Assembly: GCA_016712355.1 (NCBI GenBank)
Contig: JADJRF010000006.1
Location: 1-63,366 of the forward strand
Source: Vampirovibrionales bacterium
GTDB lineage: Bacteria > Cyanobacteriota > Vampirovibrionia > Vampirovibrionales > Vampirovibrionaceae
Length of the DNA stretch: 63,366 bases
Reading direction: 5' to 3'
A model generated the notes under the pieces. That model worked only from the letters and a program-made list of their open reading frames with translations, ran no database searches and had not been told where the DNA came from. Position numbers and translations under genes: made by a program. Of this stretch, positions 50,469-61,023 are shown one piece after another (position 1 is the stretch's first letter; the number at the start of each line of letters is the position of its first letter).

Positions 50469-50978
50469 ATGAAAGGTCATAATGGTTTTAAATACGGGCT
50501 GATCGGACTAGCCATAACTCTGTTCTCCGGGTTGGCCCATGCTGGGGACGTATCTAACTACCTGGAAAACAAATGGATCGATGCGTTCCTGCGGGCGCAG
50601 TCGTACACGTTCCCGGCGACGCTCTACATAGGTCTGTACACGGTTTGTCCGACCGACAGTACGGCTGGCACGGAAGTCACTGGGGGTAGCTATGCGCGCG
50701 TAGCGGTCACATCCTCACTTGCGAATTGGGCGGGCACGCAGTCGGCGGGCAGCACGACCGCATCCAGCGGCACCGGCGGCACCACCAGCAACAACGGCAC
50801 CATCACCTTTCCGGCCGCGACCGCCGATTGGGGCACCGTGGTCTGTTTCGGGGTATCCGACGCGAGCACCAGCGGCAACCTGCTGTTCTATGCCGCGTTG
50901 ACCGCCAGCCGCAATATCACCAATGGAAGTACGGCGTCGTTTGCCGCTGGGACGCTTACCTTCCAGATCGATGATTGA
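50469..50978 (+). CDS. Tail protein with signal-peptide-like start
   Basis: 169 aa: an N-terminal signal-like segment (YGLIGLAITLFSGLAHAGDV) and a body with ATLYIGLYTVCPTDSTAGTE, GGSYARVAVTSSLANWAG, TITFPAATADWGTVVCFGVS, the same fold pattern as the tail protein at 15526-15954. GC-rich compared with the preceding genes. GAGAGG precedes the ATG. Confidence 0.6.
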   Translation: MKGHNGFKYGLIGLAITLFSGLAHAGDVSNYLENKWIDAFLRAQSYTFPATLYIGLYTVCPTDSTAGTEVTGGSYARVAVTSSLANWAGTQSAGSTTASSGTGGTTSNNGTITFPAATADWGTVVCFGVSDASTSGNLLFYAALTASRNITNGSTASFAAGTLTFQIDD

Positions 50979-50999
50979 TAGGTGGTGTTGGGATAAGGC

Positions 51000-52186
51000 A
51001 TGGGCCTCATAGCCGGCTTCAAAGGCATCAACAACCGCGTCGATCCGACCGCGCTCGGGATGGAGTGGCAGATCGGGGCAGACAACGCGCTTTGCGATAA
51101 CGCAAGGTATCTTGTCCAGCGGCCGGGTTATGCAGAGTTCGCCACGGGCGTCGCCGATGCCTTTGGGACGCAAGACGGACGGCTGTTCGTGGTGTCCTCG
51201 ACCGGCGTGCTCTATGAAGTCGCTGCGGATGGCTCCAGTCGGGCGCGGGCCACCGGGTTCAGCGGCGCCCCGTTCCAGTGGGCGGAGCTGGGGCCGGCCA
51301 TTTTCGCGATGTCCGAGACGGCCAAGTGGTGCATCTACCCGGATCGCGTGGTGCCTTGGGGCGTACCCACGGCGGATATCCCAACGTTGTCGGCGACTGC
51401 CGGCGATTTGGAACCCGGCACATATCTTGTGGCCTGTGCGTTGTTTGCCCAGGATGGACGAATGGGCGGAACGCTCGGGGTGGCTACCATCGAACTCGCT
51501 GCCGGGCAGGGTCTGGTGGTCACTAGCCCCGAAGTGGCCGGATACGATACGGTGGCCTACGTCAGCCCGCCTGACGGGGATATTGTGTATCAGGCCATGA
51601 CGCTTTCCGGGGGGTCTGGAACGCTCACCATTACCCCAGTGGAAGGCCCTGATCTTCGTACCTTCGACCTTTATCCGCCCCCGCAGGGTTCCATGATCGC
51701 TGCCCACGGAAACCGGATGTGCGTAGCCGTGTGGGAGCCTGAATATGATCGTTCGGTCATTTACTGGTCGAAGCCTGACCAGCCGCACTTGTTCGATGTC
51801 GAGGCCGACCTTCAGCTCGTCGCCGGGCGCATCACTCTGTTGGCCCAGGCGGGGGCGCGCTGGTAATCGGGACCGATCGGTTGATCGCGGCCTACGGCCC
51901 ACCGCTACAGCAGATCGCCGAGTATGGCGCGCTCCCGGATACCGTGGATTGGGATAAAGACGGACGACTGGTGTTCGGTACGGATCGAGGAACGTGTCGG
52001 TTCCCGCCGTTCGAGAACCTCACGGAAGCCGCCCTGACCCCGGACACCCGCAGCTACTCCACCGGCGCGATCCTCCATCACCAAGGCACCTCCTACCATC
52101 TGACCGTGATGCGAGGCGCCATTCGACAGCGCTCGCCACTGGCGCCGTACATCCCGCCCACTGTAGTCATCGATACGGGGGCTTGA
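51000..52186 (+). CDS. Virion protein, apparent frameshift
   Basis: About 395 aa when one G is restored in the G5 at 51851-51855. Before: NNRVDPTALGMEWQIGADNA, VQRPGYAEFATGVADAFG; after: IGTDRLIAAYGPPLQQIAEY ... FPPFENLTEAALTPDTRS. The order of short beta repeats (GRLFVVSSTGVLYEVAADGS; RITLLAQAG-ALVIGTDRL) suggests a propeller-like virion protein. As printed it stops at 51866. Confidence 0.65.
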
Positions 52187-52191
52187 CGTTC

Positions 52192-54603
52192 ATGCGCTCC
52201 ATGATCGAATGGCTTACCTTGGACGGGCTACCTAACCCTGTCTGGGTTGCGTGGGCTAGAAATAAAGCGCGTGCTCTATATGACATGGGAGTTGTTCAAA
52301 GACAATATATTATGGATGATGGTACGTCCATCCACATTCAATTTGTTGAGGAGATGGGTTATATAAAGATCGTAGGCGGTCTATCTACGTTCCACCATTT
52401 TCTTTTTTATGAAAAATCTTTTAATGGTGGACAATGGCCTTTCGGGTATTGGACTTTATATAAAGAAAACGAACAACCAAAAACACTCGTTAAATCGCTT
52501 CCGTATATTATTGGAGAGCCTGAAGAGTTACCAATGGATTGGCCGGTGCAGGTTAATTCAATAACACAACAGAAGTTTAAGTATACAAAAGACGAATCAG
52601 ATAATGAATATAGTATCCCAGATGAGGTTATAGTAGAAACCGGAAAGAATACGCGATATGGAAACCAGTATAGAGCGGTAGGAGGAGATGTTTATTCTTG
52701 GTGGCATTCCGGGTCATGTGATCTTCCGGTTATTGAATATGAATTTTTCGCTGATTTTATAGTTAAAAACTTAAAGTATTATCCAGCCTATATAGTAGAG
52801 TTTAACATAGGCTATGCGTATATGACGGAACAGGCAGGTTTTATACAAAAAGTACCAGTCAATCTATATAAGAATGGTAAGGATTTTTTATCGTTAGGAG
52901 AACCTGGAGGAGCTTTAATATGTGACGTAATACAGCATAAAAATAAAGACTTACTAATTCTATTGTCTTCTTATAATTCAATTTGGATGATACGCTATCG
53001 AAAAGACGGCGATGTTCCACAAAAAACTTTAGGAACTATTATACTCGGAGAAGTATTAGCTGGATGGCCGTGGCGCTTTTCCCAAGACGCAACAAAGTGC
53101 GGCGGGTTGATCTATCTGAGAGATGTAAATGATCTTTTAACTACACACTTAGTTGAATTTTCCATAGAAGAAAACGAAGGGGAGTATAGCTGGGAGGAGA
53201 TCAGTCGCCAATCCTACGTAAGCACTTACGATGACGTAAAAACAACGTCACCTATCAATGAAAATGATATTACACCGAATCCAGGCGGGTATCTTTTCTG
53301 GAATGTAAGTCATACTAAAACTGGAACTAGGACCGAGCAAAATACTGATATTACGTTTTCAGCTCCCATAGGAGCAAATTATTCGGATGATAATGAATTA
53401 ATTGTCGCTACTCTACAAAGAACAATCCACTATTACTATAAGGCTGATACCTCGACCGGGAGTGATTTAAACGAGTGGGCAAAATATTATTCTCCTGGAG
53501 ACCCGATTGTTGGCTATTGGACGATTAGTAGAAAAGAAAATTACTCTTACTCTAATAATTCAGAAGTTTTGTTGGAAAGATCATATCAGTCTACTATTCA
53601 ACTCCCACATAAATCTGTTTTAGTAGAACAATTAGATTTTGATAGAAGCTATCAACAGTTTCTATACTATAATTATTATGAGGATGGTGGTTTATATGAC
53701 GTAACCTATGGAGTTACTGGTGGTGGATCAACTTATTTATCCTATGCACACAAAACCGGGTATTATGATGGGAATAATAGGTTTGGGAAAACTTCCAGTG
53801 AGTCTGTGATCGGGTTTGAGTTTCAATTACGTTATCTGGATGTAGCTCGTTCAGTATTAGTGTGGAATAAAATAAACTACGATATACGTAGAGAAGGGGA
53901 TGACTATAAGGAATGGGGCACGCGAGACCATAGTGACACTATATATGTTGATTATCTTCAACCAACGCAAAGCATTACGACAACGCAGGTTAGGACGCAA
54001 TTTGCTACCTCAGTAAGACCTGATTTGCCCTATACGTTTAACTCTTTAACAGAACATGACTCAGTAGATCATACTATAGATTCGTTTAATTCGGTCAATA
54101 CGTTTGCATCGACGGATTTATTAGACTTGACTGAAACACACCCAAATAATACTTATGCGTGGTCTAAAGATTTAGATACCCTGGCTGAAACTGGTAACTA
54201 TGCCGCAGCTAGCGTTGACCCCCAGGTTGGGCCTAGCTCCCCAATAAATTCATTAGGCTATAGTTATCCAGGTGGGAACGGATCGATAACTATCACTTAT
54301 GCTATTCCTAGTGTATCTGATTTTATGTTTTCTCCTTTCTTGGCCTCGCCGTCAACGGTGGTTGAGCCGGGGCTGGCTATATATGGAAATGACGGGTATT
54401 TTAGTAATCTCTTTAAAAAGAAAACTAAAGCCCTAAATATGGCTGTGAATGATGCTGGATATTTTGTTTCTTTGCAATGGACGTATAACGCTGGTGCCGT
54501 GGAGGCTGCTGACATTCATAGGAGTGTTTTTTATTCCTATCTACCTGAAGTAAACACGTTAGATATTGACCCACTATCTTTGTATCCGATTGGATTTTTC
54601 TAG
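52192..54603 (+). CDS. Large AT-rich virion protein, unknown
   Basis: 803 aa from ATG 52192 (MRSMIEWLTLDGLPNPVWVA); the frame is open further upstream, but that part is the shadow of the previous gene. Rich in Tyr, Asn, Ser and Asp, with many beta-strand patterns (HKTGYYDGNNRFGKTSSESV) and no recognised domain. It is much more AT-rich than the genes on both sides, pointing to recent acquisition. GTTC lies before the ATG but no strong ribosome site is seen. Position suggests a tail-side receptor protein. Confidence 0.6.
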   Translation: MRSMIEWLTLDGLPNPVWVAWARNKARALYDMGVVQRQYIMDDGTSIHIQFVEEMGYIKIVGGLSTFHHFLFYEKSFNGGQWPFGYWTLYKENEQPKTLVKSLPYIIGEPEELPMDWPVQVNSITQQKFKYTKDESDNEYSIPDEVIVETGKNTRYGNQYRAVGGDVYSWWHSGSCDLPVIEYEFFADFIVKNLKYYPAYIVEFNIGYAYMTEQAGFIQKVPVNLYKNGKDFLSLGEPGGALICDVIQHKNKDLLILLSSYNSIWMIRYRKDGDVPQKTLGTIILGEVLAGWPWRFSQDATKCGGLIYLRDVNDLLTTHLVEFSIEENEGEYSWEEISRQSYVSTYDDVKTTSPINENDITPNPGGYLFWNVSHTKTGTRTEQNTDITFSAPIGANYSDDNELIVATLQRTIHYYYKADTSTGSDLNEWAKYYSPGDPIVGYWTISRKENYSYSNNSEVLLERSYQSTIQLPHKSVLVEQLDFDRSYQQFLYYNYYEDGGLYDVTYGVTGGGSTYLSYAHKTGYYDGNNRFGKTSSESVIGFEFQLRYLDVARSVLVWNKINYDIRREGDDYKEWGTRDHSDTIYVDYLQPTQSITTTQVRTQFATSVRPDLPYTFNSLTEHDSVDHTIDSFNSVNTFASTDLLDLTETHPNNTYAWSKDLDTLAETGNYAAASVDPQVGPSSPINSLGYSYPGGNGSITITYAIPSVSDFMFSPFLASPSTVVEPGLAIYGNDGYFSNLFKKKTKALNMAVNDAGYFVSLQWTYNAGAVEAADIHRSVFYSYLPEVNTLDIDPLSLYPIGFF

Positions 54604-54612
54604 GAGGCCGTT

Positions 54613-55053
54613 ATGGCTGGTATCGAATTAGTTGCAAGCCCTGGAGAAATCTCCAGTGGTACTTCCGCTAAAACTGTTTTACAAATTGCCGCGCCGACCA
54701 ATCAGCGGCTAAAAATTAAGGCGTGGGGGTTAATGTGCAAGGGGATTGCTCCCACTGATGCACCATTACGAGTTCGGTTGCTGCGGCAAACAACGTCTGG
54801 CACTATGACTTCGCTGACACTGATCAAACGCAACATTGCGACAGAAACCATTCAAAGTACCGCATCACACACGGCTACGGCGGAACCGACTGCCGGAGAT
54901 GTGCTAGCGGTTCGAGAAGTCCACCCACAAAGCGGGTATTACGAGTCGTTTCTCGGAAATGAAATCTCAGTACCGGGCGGAGGTCGAGTAGGCATAGAGG
55001 TTTTGGCTGGTGTGAGTATTTCCGTCGTCCCAGAACTTGTGTTTGAGGAATAA
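54613..55053 (+). CDS. Virion protein candidate
   Basis: 146 aa beta-rich protein: ELVASPGEISSGTSAKTVLQ, TIQSTASHTATAEPTAGDVL, GYYESFLGNEISVPGGGRVG. GGAGG stands 6-10 bases before the ATG. No family recognised; a trimeric cement or fibre-base protein is possible. Confidence 0.5.
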   Translation: MAGIELVASPGEISSGTSAKTVLQIAAPTNQRLKIKAWGLMCKGIAPTDAPLRVRLLRQTTSGTMTSLTLIKRNIATETIQSTASHTATAEPTAGDVLAVREVHPQSGYYESFLGNEISVPGGGRVGIEVLAGVSISVVPELVFEE

Positions 55054-55056
55054 GTT

Positions 55057-56121
55057 GTGCCTACCGGGATTGTCAGGGTTATTGACCGGCCTACCCCGTC
55101 TTGGAAGCATCAAACGCCGTTTGTATATCTTCCAGTCCCGCACCCGGTCATTCCTACTTCAGCAGATTTAGAGGGTAACGCCTTAGGGGTCTCTACTGCT
55201 TCTGGCAGTTTAGGCAGTCAAATTGAGACTTCCGCAGCGGCCTCGATGGCACCTACCGCCACAGGCGCACTGGATGTTTTGACAGCCATTGCTGGCGCCG
55301 CTAATGCGCTGGCGTCTGCGTCTGCGTCATTGCAACAAAGTACAGCTCTTTCCGGCGACGCAGTTAATATCTCGTCGGCAGCAGCCAACATGACGATGGC
55401 GTTGGAGTTATTGGGAGCTGCGGCAGCGCAAGCGGCAGCCAGCGGCCAGTTATCCAGCGTTTCCAATCTAGCCAGCGCCGCTCAAGCCGTGGCCACGGTG
55501 GCTGGCGCGCTTGATCAAGCGTTGGCTGTTGCCGGGCTCGCAAGTTCGGTGGCGGCGGCAGCCGGGAATCTCTCGAATGCCATTGTTATGCAGGGCGCGG
55601 CGGCTGCTCAGGTATCCGCCACCGGATCGCTCAGCAAGGCAGAGACTATCACCGGCGGACTGGTCTACGCGGTGAACCTGACCACCGGCGCTGTAACCAC
55701 GCTCTCGAACTTCTACTTCGAGCGGTTGGTCCGGGCGCACGGCCGAACCTATGGACTGTTGGCTGGAGTGTTGTACCGCGTCGAGGGAACCGTTGATCCA
55801 GGGGATACACCAATTGCGGTCACGATCCGTACCGGGGCCACGTCCCAGGATAAGGATGTCCTCCAACGGCTCGATAAAGTGTACCTGCGGGCGCGTGAGC
55901 GTGCCGGTATCACGATGACGCCAATATACGATGAAGTGCAAGGGCGGACCCATTACCCGAAGCCTGGTATCCGTAACGGTATGATCGTCCATCGCACGAA
56001 CATCGGACTGAACAACCAATGGCATACCCTCGGGTTGCAGATCACCAACATTGATGGCGGCGCCCTGGATGTCGGTGGCCTTGAGGTTCTGACCGCGCCG
56101 TTGACACGCAGAATCCCATAG
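55057..56121 (+). CDS. Ala/Ser-rich repeat virion protein
   Basis: 354 aa from GTG 55057. N-terminal 40 residues (IVRVIDRPTPSWKHQTPFVY) precede about seven Ala-rich repeats of about 22-24 residues (pattern AAxAxAxGxLxxAxxLxGxA, residues 45-205), then a beta domain (LVYAVNLTTGAVTTLSNFYF ... GTVDPGDTPIAVTIRTGATS) and a C-terminal DVGGLEVLTAPLTRRIP. The repeats recall the fibre at 47.5-49.4 kb in period, not in sequence. Confidence 0.55.
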   Translation: MPTGIVRVIDRPTPSWKHQTPFVYLPVPHPVIPTSADLEGNALGVSTASGSLGSQIETSAAASMAPTATGALDVLTAIAGAANALASASASLQQSTALSGDAVNISSAAANMTMALELLGAAAAQAAASGQLSSVSNLASAAQAVATVAGALDQALAVAGLASSVAAAAGNLSNAIVMQGAAAAQVSATGSLSKAETITGGLVYAVNLTTGAVTTLSNFYFERLVRAHGRTYGLLAGVLYRVEGTVDPGDTPIAVTIRTGATSQDKDVLQRLDKVYLRARERAGITMTPIYDEVQGRTHYPKPGIRNGMIVHRTNIGLNNQWHTLGLQITNIDGGALDVGGLEVLTAPLTRRIP

Positions 56122-56130
56122 AGGTCCGTC

Positions 56131-58161
56131 ATGGCACTTTCAGCCGACCAAGTTGCTTCCGAAATCCAAAACACCATGTCGTTCGCCCGTTCCGAGGCGA
56201 ATATCCTGATTTCTTCCGCCATGACCCTGACTGCCACCGCAGCCGGTCATTTGAACCTATACACCCCAGACTATCCATCGGAGACGATCACCGTTGTAGA
56301 TAGCGGGTATAGCCTGGGGTCTGGGTTCGCTCCCGAAGAGAAGCCGGCGACGTTCCCAGAGATTCGCACCCCCCAGGAAATCCCGATGGGTGAGCTGGGC
56401 GATCTCTCGACCATCGACCTGACCTTCGACGAAGAGGCGCCGACACTCGACCTGCCGGCGTTCTCGTACTCGACTCCGGACCCGTTGACCCCGTTTGCGA
56501 AGACGGCCCCGGACGTGGACGACAGTATCGACATCCCCGACTCGCCGACCTTCGATTACCCTGACCTACCGACGCTGTTGGAGCTGCGTACCGACATCGA
56601 ACTCGATCAGTTGGTTGTGCCGCCGCATAGCTTCACGCCGCCTACCTACAACAACCTCCTGTCTGATACCTTCATCGCGTTATTCGAGACTGGCAACACC
56701 AAGTTGCCGAACTACGACCAGTACGGTACGGAATTGGTCAATCGTTTCTACCCTGGCGTGCAGGCCGCGCTCCAACAATTGATAGATCGGGCCACCGGGG
56801 TTTTGGGGGGTTCGCAGACCGCGTTGACTGAGGCCCACGACTCGCGCTACTACGACGCCCTACGCTCCAAGATCGCCCTTGAGACCGCCAAGGCTGAACA
56901 GGCCCTTGACCAAGAGACCGCCGCCGCTGGATGGTCGCTACCGGGGGCGGCCCGTGCCGCCGGCGCCCGCCGTATCCAGCAAGAAGGGTCTCGCGCCCTG
57001 AGCAACGCGGCACTGGAGGTCTACGTCAAGCGCGCGGATCGCGAGTTGCAGCACCTCCAGTTCATCATGCAAGTGGTCCCCGCCCTGCAATCGGCGGCTG
57101 TCGCCCTGTTCGGCCAAGCCTGGTCGATGCAGATGCAGGCGTTCGACGCGGCGCTCCGGTTCGGCGACACGGCGATGAAGTTCGCCACCGCCGTCTACGC
57201 GCTCAAGCAACGGGACTTCGAGCTTGAACAAGGGTTGCTGGAAAGCCAAATCCGCATCTTCGAGGCCCTGCTGAAAGCCGAACTAGCCAAGGCCGAGATC
57301 ACCAAGGCCGAACTAGAAGTCGAGAAGCTGAAGTCGGACCTGAACGGCGACTTGATTGCCCGGTACACCGCGCAACTCCAAGGTCAGGAGACCAAGGCCA
57401 AGGTCTTTGCCGCGCAGATCGACGCACTACGGCTCACCATCGAGGCCCGTAAGCTTCCCCTGGACGTGTTCGACTCCGAGATCAAGGCGTTCTCGGCGCT
57501 CGCGACGGCCAAAAGGGATGAGTACGCGCTCCTGGAAGCGCAAATTTCCGGCGACGAGGCCAAGACCCGTGGGCAGTTGGCCAAGGTCGATGTCTACAAG
57601 ACTCAGGCTGATGTATTCGGCACTCGGGTCTCGGCCCAAGCAAAGAAGATCGAAGGGCAGAGTCAGCGCAACCAACAAATCCTGGAAGAATTTCGTACTC
57701 GGGTACAAGCGGAGGTGCAATACTCGCAAATCGATGGAGAGATCGCCCGGAACGCCCTCGACGCCTACAAGGCCCAGGCGCAAGTCTTTCTGGCGGAGAC
57801 GGAAGCAAATCTGTCGGCAGCGAAGTTCGACTTCCAAAAGAAGGTCGAGGATGCCCGGCTGAAGATGGAGTCAACCCGGTTGGCGTTCGATCGGCAGTTC
57901 AAAGCCATCGAAATCGAAATGAATCGGGTCCAGGCGACCGCGCAAATCACCATGGCGGGCGCTGATTTACATGGCCGGATCGGCATGAGCGCAATATCGA
58001 CCATGAACACCATGGCGAATTTGTCGGCTAGCACATCGGTCTGTGGCCAATCCTTCCCGCCGTTCCCGCCAGCTATGACGGGCAGCGTCCACTCGCCCCT
58101 GCAATGCGGTCTTATCCATCAGGATAGCTCAACGCATTCCTTCCAGCAACATCCCCGCTAA
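56131..58161 (+). CDS. Coiled-coil virion protein
   Basis: 676 aa. Residues 1-200: Pro/Asp-rich beta part (TPDPLTPFAKTAPDVDDSID). Residues about 215-640: long helices rich in Ala, Glu, Lys and Gln (LLKAELAKAEITKAELEVEK; FDFQKKVEDARLKMESTRLA), probably a coiled-coil rod. The last 30 codons run into the antisense end of the giant gene (58129-58161), so the true C-terminus may be earlier if a base is missing. It may be an internal virion or tail-spike stem protein. Confidence 0.6.
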   Translation: MALSADQVASEIQNTMSFARSEANILISSAMTLTATAAGHLNLYTPDYPSETITVVDSGYSLGSGFAPEEKPATFPEIRTPQEIPMGELGDLSTIDLTFDEEAPTLDLPAFSYSTPDPLTPFAKTAPDVDDSIDIPDSPTFDYPDLPTLLELRTDIELDQLVVPPHSFTPPTYNNLLSDTFIALFETGNTKLPNYDQYGTELVNRFYPGVQAALQQLIDRATGVLGGSQTALTEAHDSRYYDALRSKIALETAKAEQALDQETAAAGWSLPGAARAAGARRIQQEGSRALSNAALEVYVKRADRELQHLQFIMQVVPALQSAAVALFGQAWSMQMQAFDAALRFGDTAMKFATAVYALKQRDFELEQGLLESQIRIFEALLKAELAKAEITKAELEVEKLKSDLNGDLIARYTAQLQGQETKAKVFAAQIDALRLTIEARKLPLDVFDSEIKAFSALATAKRDEYALLEAQISGDEAKTRGQLAKVDVYKTQADVFGTRVSAQAKKIEGQSQRNQQILEEFRTRVQAEVQYSQIDGEIARNALDAYKAQAQVFLAETEANLSAAKFDFQKKVEDARLKMESTRLAFDRQFKAIEIEMNRVQATAQITMAGADLHGRIGMSAISTMNTMANLSASTSVCGQSFPPFPPAMTGSVHSPLQCGLIHQDSSTHSFQQHPR

Positions 58162-61023
58162 CCGCTTATCCAGGCGAGCGCCTCCCGCTGCTTCCGTCTC
58201 GATCTTCGCTCGCAGTCTCCCGCGTAGGGATTTGTTGATGGTATCCCCGGCAATGGCGACCGTCGGATAACGCCGGTTGAATGCGGCAATATCTTCACTG
58301 GCGGCGCGCACCACTTCATCGTCTTGGTTCAATAACCCCATGGCCACGGTATCCAGTAGCGCACGGCGGCGGGTAAGGATGCGGCGCTCCAGGCTCTTCA
58401 TGGCCCTGTTCTCACTGTAGCGCTCCGCTAATTCAGCGGGCACAAACCCCATGGCCTGACCGAGTTTCGCTAGGGCCGATATGCGATCAGCCGGGAGCAG
58501 TGTCGCTCCCTGGAAGGTTGTGGCGCCTTCTTCCGCATAACGAATGGACCGTGAAATATCTTTCAGTGCTTTCGGCAGCGATCCTTCAATCGCCCGCCAA
58601 GACGCCCCACGCGCGTTATCTCCGGCAACTAGGGATTCCATCAGGCCGTCCGCCGTCGCCACGCCACGCACGAACAATCCGGCGACCGGCCCGAGCGCCT
58701 GTTCCATCATCTGATAGGCCAGTTTCTTGCCGTCCGCGTCATCCCCGATGGGGCGCCACCACAAATCGTCCAGCTTGATGCGGCTACTGATATCGATCCC
58801 CATAAAGGCATTGATGAGGCCATGCCGTACCGCCTCGTCGCCCGTCTCGCCAAATGCGCGGTCCAGCAGTGAGCGGAATTCGGTATCGGCGTCCCATTCC
58901 GGCTCGTCGTCGTCGCGGGTCGCGTTCAGCAATTGGGTAAGCAGCCACATGATCTCACCGTAGAAGGGCATCCCCGCCGCGCCGGCCATGACCATCGTCA
59001 TGCCCAACATGCCCAACAGCTTGGTCCGGGCTTGGGCCTTCTCCGCTTTCGAGCCACCACGCGCCCACAAGTAGGCGTTGCGCCCGAGTTGCCAAGAGAT
59101 ATTCAGGCTGTACTGTTTGAAGAGTGTCAGCACTTTGGCGACATTCCCGCGCATGAAGCGGGCGCGGTTGGCCGGCGAATAATCGAAATGGGTTTCGTTG
59201 ATGGCGCGGCGCGCCAGATCATACCCTTGTTCGTGGCTCATGCCGGCCCGACGCGCCAGACGGTAGGCGGCGATGGCGGACGCCTCGCGGTTGATGACTT
59301 CGGCCACATGAAAGAACCACGCCGCGCCCTCGGTGAATTTGCGTAGGTAGGGCTTTGACCAGAGCCACGAGTCTTCTTCGGATAGCCCGGATAGGCTGTA
59401 CGTCTGGGTCTTGTCGGTCTTGCCCGACTCTTCGAGCGCCTTGAGTGCCCGCCCCATGTCGCCGTTGAATTCCCCTTCCAGGTCGGAACGGCGCTTCTTG
59501 GCCGCCGCGCCACGCTTGTCAGCGCTGGTAAATGGGTTGGACGCGATGAAATCCTTATTGGCATTGGCGAGCGCCGCCGCAACGCTTCCCGAGCCGATCT
59601 TGCCGTGCATTTCGCCGGCCAGCCACGGGAATGTCACCTGCGCCTGTTGCGAGAGGTTCAAGAGCAGATGAGCGGGACTAGCGCCCAAGTGCCACAAGAA
59701 CCCCAGGTGCGTGAGCCGGCTGGATAGCGCGTTGGTGCCGGGATTCATGGCCCACTGGAAACTCTTCTCCAGTTCGTTGATGAGGTGGCCCGCCGAAACC
59801 GGCTCCTGGGTTTGCCCGTCCCGGTTTGCCTTGGCCATGGCCTCCAGGGCATCGCTCATGCGGTCGCTGTGCGCCAGCCGGGCAATCTGCTTGGCGGATC
59901 GGCGCCCGAACGTCGCGAAGGTCCGTAGCGCATCCGCCGTGTAACCCGGCACGAAGCGGCGATGGATGAAGTGCTTGCGAATGGCTTGTTCCGGCAAGGA
60001 GCGCAGGAACAGTTGGTACATGGCATCCTTGAGCACCTGCCCTTCAGGGCCTTGCGTCGTCTTGTCGATAATGCCGGCCAGCTTGCCCACGAAATCGCCC
60101 TGCGGCAGCGCCCGCTTGGCCACCTCTTCGGTCTTGACGCCCAATTGCGGTTGGTAGCCCTCCTTTTTCAGCCAGTCCGCAAAGGCGCGCTGATCCTGCA
60201 CGGTCTCGAAGGTGGCAAAGACGGGCTTCTCGCCCGCCGTTCTGGCCTCGGCAAACACCGTCAAATCCCCGAAGCGCATCAGCGGCACATAAGGGCCGTC
60301 GTCCTTCATGCGCTCGAATTCTTGGCGAAGCATGTCCCCGGCCGCCAACTTATCGGCGGCGGGGAGGGAGTGCCGGTCGATGCGGTTTTGCAGTTCCTTG
60401 AAGAGCCGTTCGGTCTGGCCCTGATAGAAGCCAAGCACTTCGGAAAAAGCTTCTTGGCTTCCGGGTCGGTGGAGACCGTCATAGGCCGCCTTGGTTCTGA
60501 TCCACTCGGCGCGCTTCTTCGTCGGCATCGGCTGGCGCGGGTCCGTGCCCGTCCACGTCGCCATGTACAGCGACCGGGCCAAGCGGTCAGCTTGTTCGCG
60601 GTGCTTGCGAATGAGGGCCTGCCAGCGATCCGCCAATGGGAAGGCTTCTCTCTGGATCATCTTGGATTCGGCGGCGTCCATCGCCTCGGCGGCATTCTCG
60701 AACTGCTCGACCATCGGGCGCGGCAGTACCTCGCGCGCCAGTTCCAGTTGCATGTTGCGGGTCAACAATCCCAGCCATTGCGGGCGGGTGTTGGCCTTCA
60801 GGTCGGTCAGCATTTGCGCGAAGTTGCGCGGATTGGCCTTGGCCAGCGGTTTCTCGCCGGGCTTCAGGTCATTCATCACGCCACCAATATCATCCATCAC
60901 TCGGGCGGCGACGCGCGGACTATTCAGGTTCGGCGGCCGGCCGGGGAGGGAATAGCGGAAATCCTCGCTCTCAGTCGGGGTCGTGTTGCTGGTCAGCTTC
61001 ACCTGACTGGATTGGAACGCCAC
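58129..61023 (-). CDS. Polyvalent virion protein, C-terminal part with PLxRFG
   Basis: 964 codons open on the minus strand; the first Met shown (MAFQSSQVKL) is not a real start, since the upstream sequence is coding in a neighbouring frame. PLMRFG at residues 247-252 is the PLxRFG signature of giant phage polyvalent proteins. Other parts: a long helical middle (VINREASAIAAYRLARRAGM) and a hydrophobic pair of helices (LLGMLGMTMVMAGAAGMPFY). Such proteins are carried in the virion and injected with DNA to counter early host responses. It overlaps the convergent coiled-coil gene by 33 bases. Confidence 0.75.
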   Translation of the reverse strand: MAFQSSQVKLTSNTTPTESEDFRYSLPGRPPNLNSPRVAARVMDDIGGVMNDLKPGEKPLAKANPRNFAQMLTDLKANTRPQWLGLLTRNMQLELAREVLPRPMVEQFENAAEAMDAAESKMIQREAFPLADRWQALIRKHREQADRLARSLYMATWTGTDPRQPMPTKKRAEWIRTKAAYDGLHRPGSQEAFSEVLGFYQGQTERLFKELQNRIDRHSLPAADKLAAGDMLRQEFERMKDDGPYVPLMRFGDLTVFAEARTAGEKPVFATFETVQDQRAFADWLKKEGYQPQLGVKTEEVAKRALPQGDFVGKLAGIIDKTTQGPEGQVLKDAMYQLFLRSLPEQAIRKHFIHRRFVPGYTADALRTFATFGRRSAKQIARLAHSDRMSDALEAMAKANRDGQTQEPVSAGHLINELEKSFQWAMNPGTNALSSRLTHLGFLWHLGASPAHLLLNLSQQAQVTFPWLAGEMHGKIGSGSVAAALANANKDFIASNPFTSADKRGAAAKKRRSDLEGEFNGDMGRALKALEESGKTDKTQTYSLSGLSEEDSWLWSKPYLRKFTEGAAWFFHVAEVINREASAIAAYRLARRAGMSHEQGYDLARRAINETHFDYSPANRARFMRGNVAKVLTLFKQYSLNISWQLGRNAYLWARGGSKAEKAQARTKLLGMLGMTMVMAGAAGMPFYGEIMWLLTQLLNATRDDDEPEWDADTEFRSLLDRAFGETGDEAVRHGLINAFMGIDISSRIKLDDLWWRPIGDDADGKKLAYQMMEQALGPVAGLFVRGVATADGLMESLVAGDNARGASWRAIEGSLPKALKDISRSIRYAEEGATTFQGATLLPADRISALAKLGQAMGFVPAELAERYSENRAMKSLERRILTRRRALLDTVAMGLLNQDDEVVRAASEDIAAFNRRYPTVAIAGDTINKSLRGRLRAKIETEAAGGARLDKRLAGMLLEGMR

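Noticed and set aside
50715..51902. 395-aa minus-strand ORF
   Set aside because: Antisense shadow of the virion protein gene at 51000-52186, which has sensible beta repeats and a good frame.
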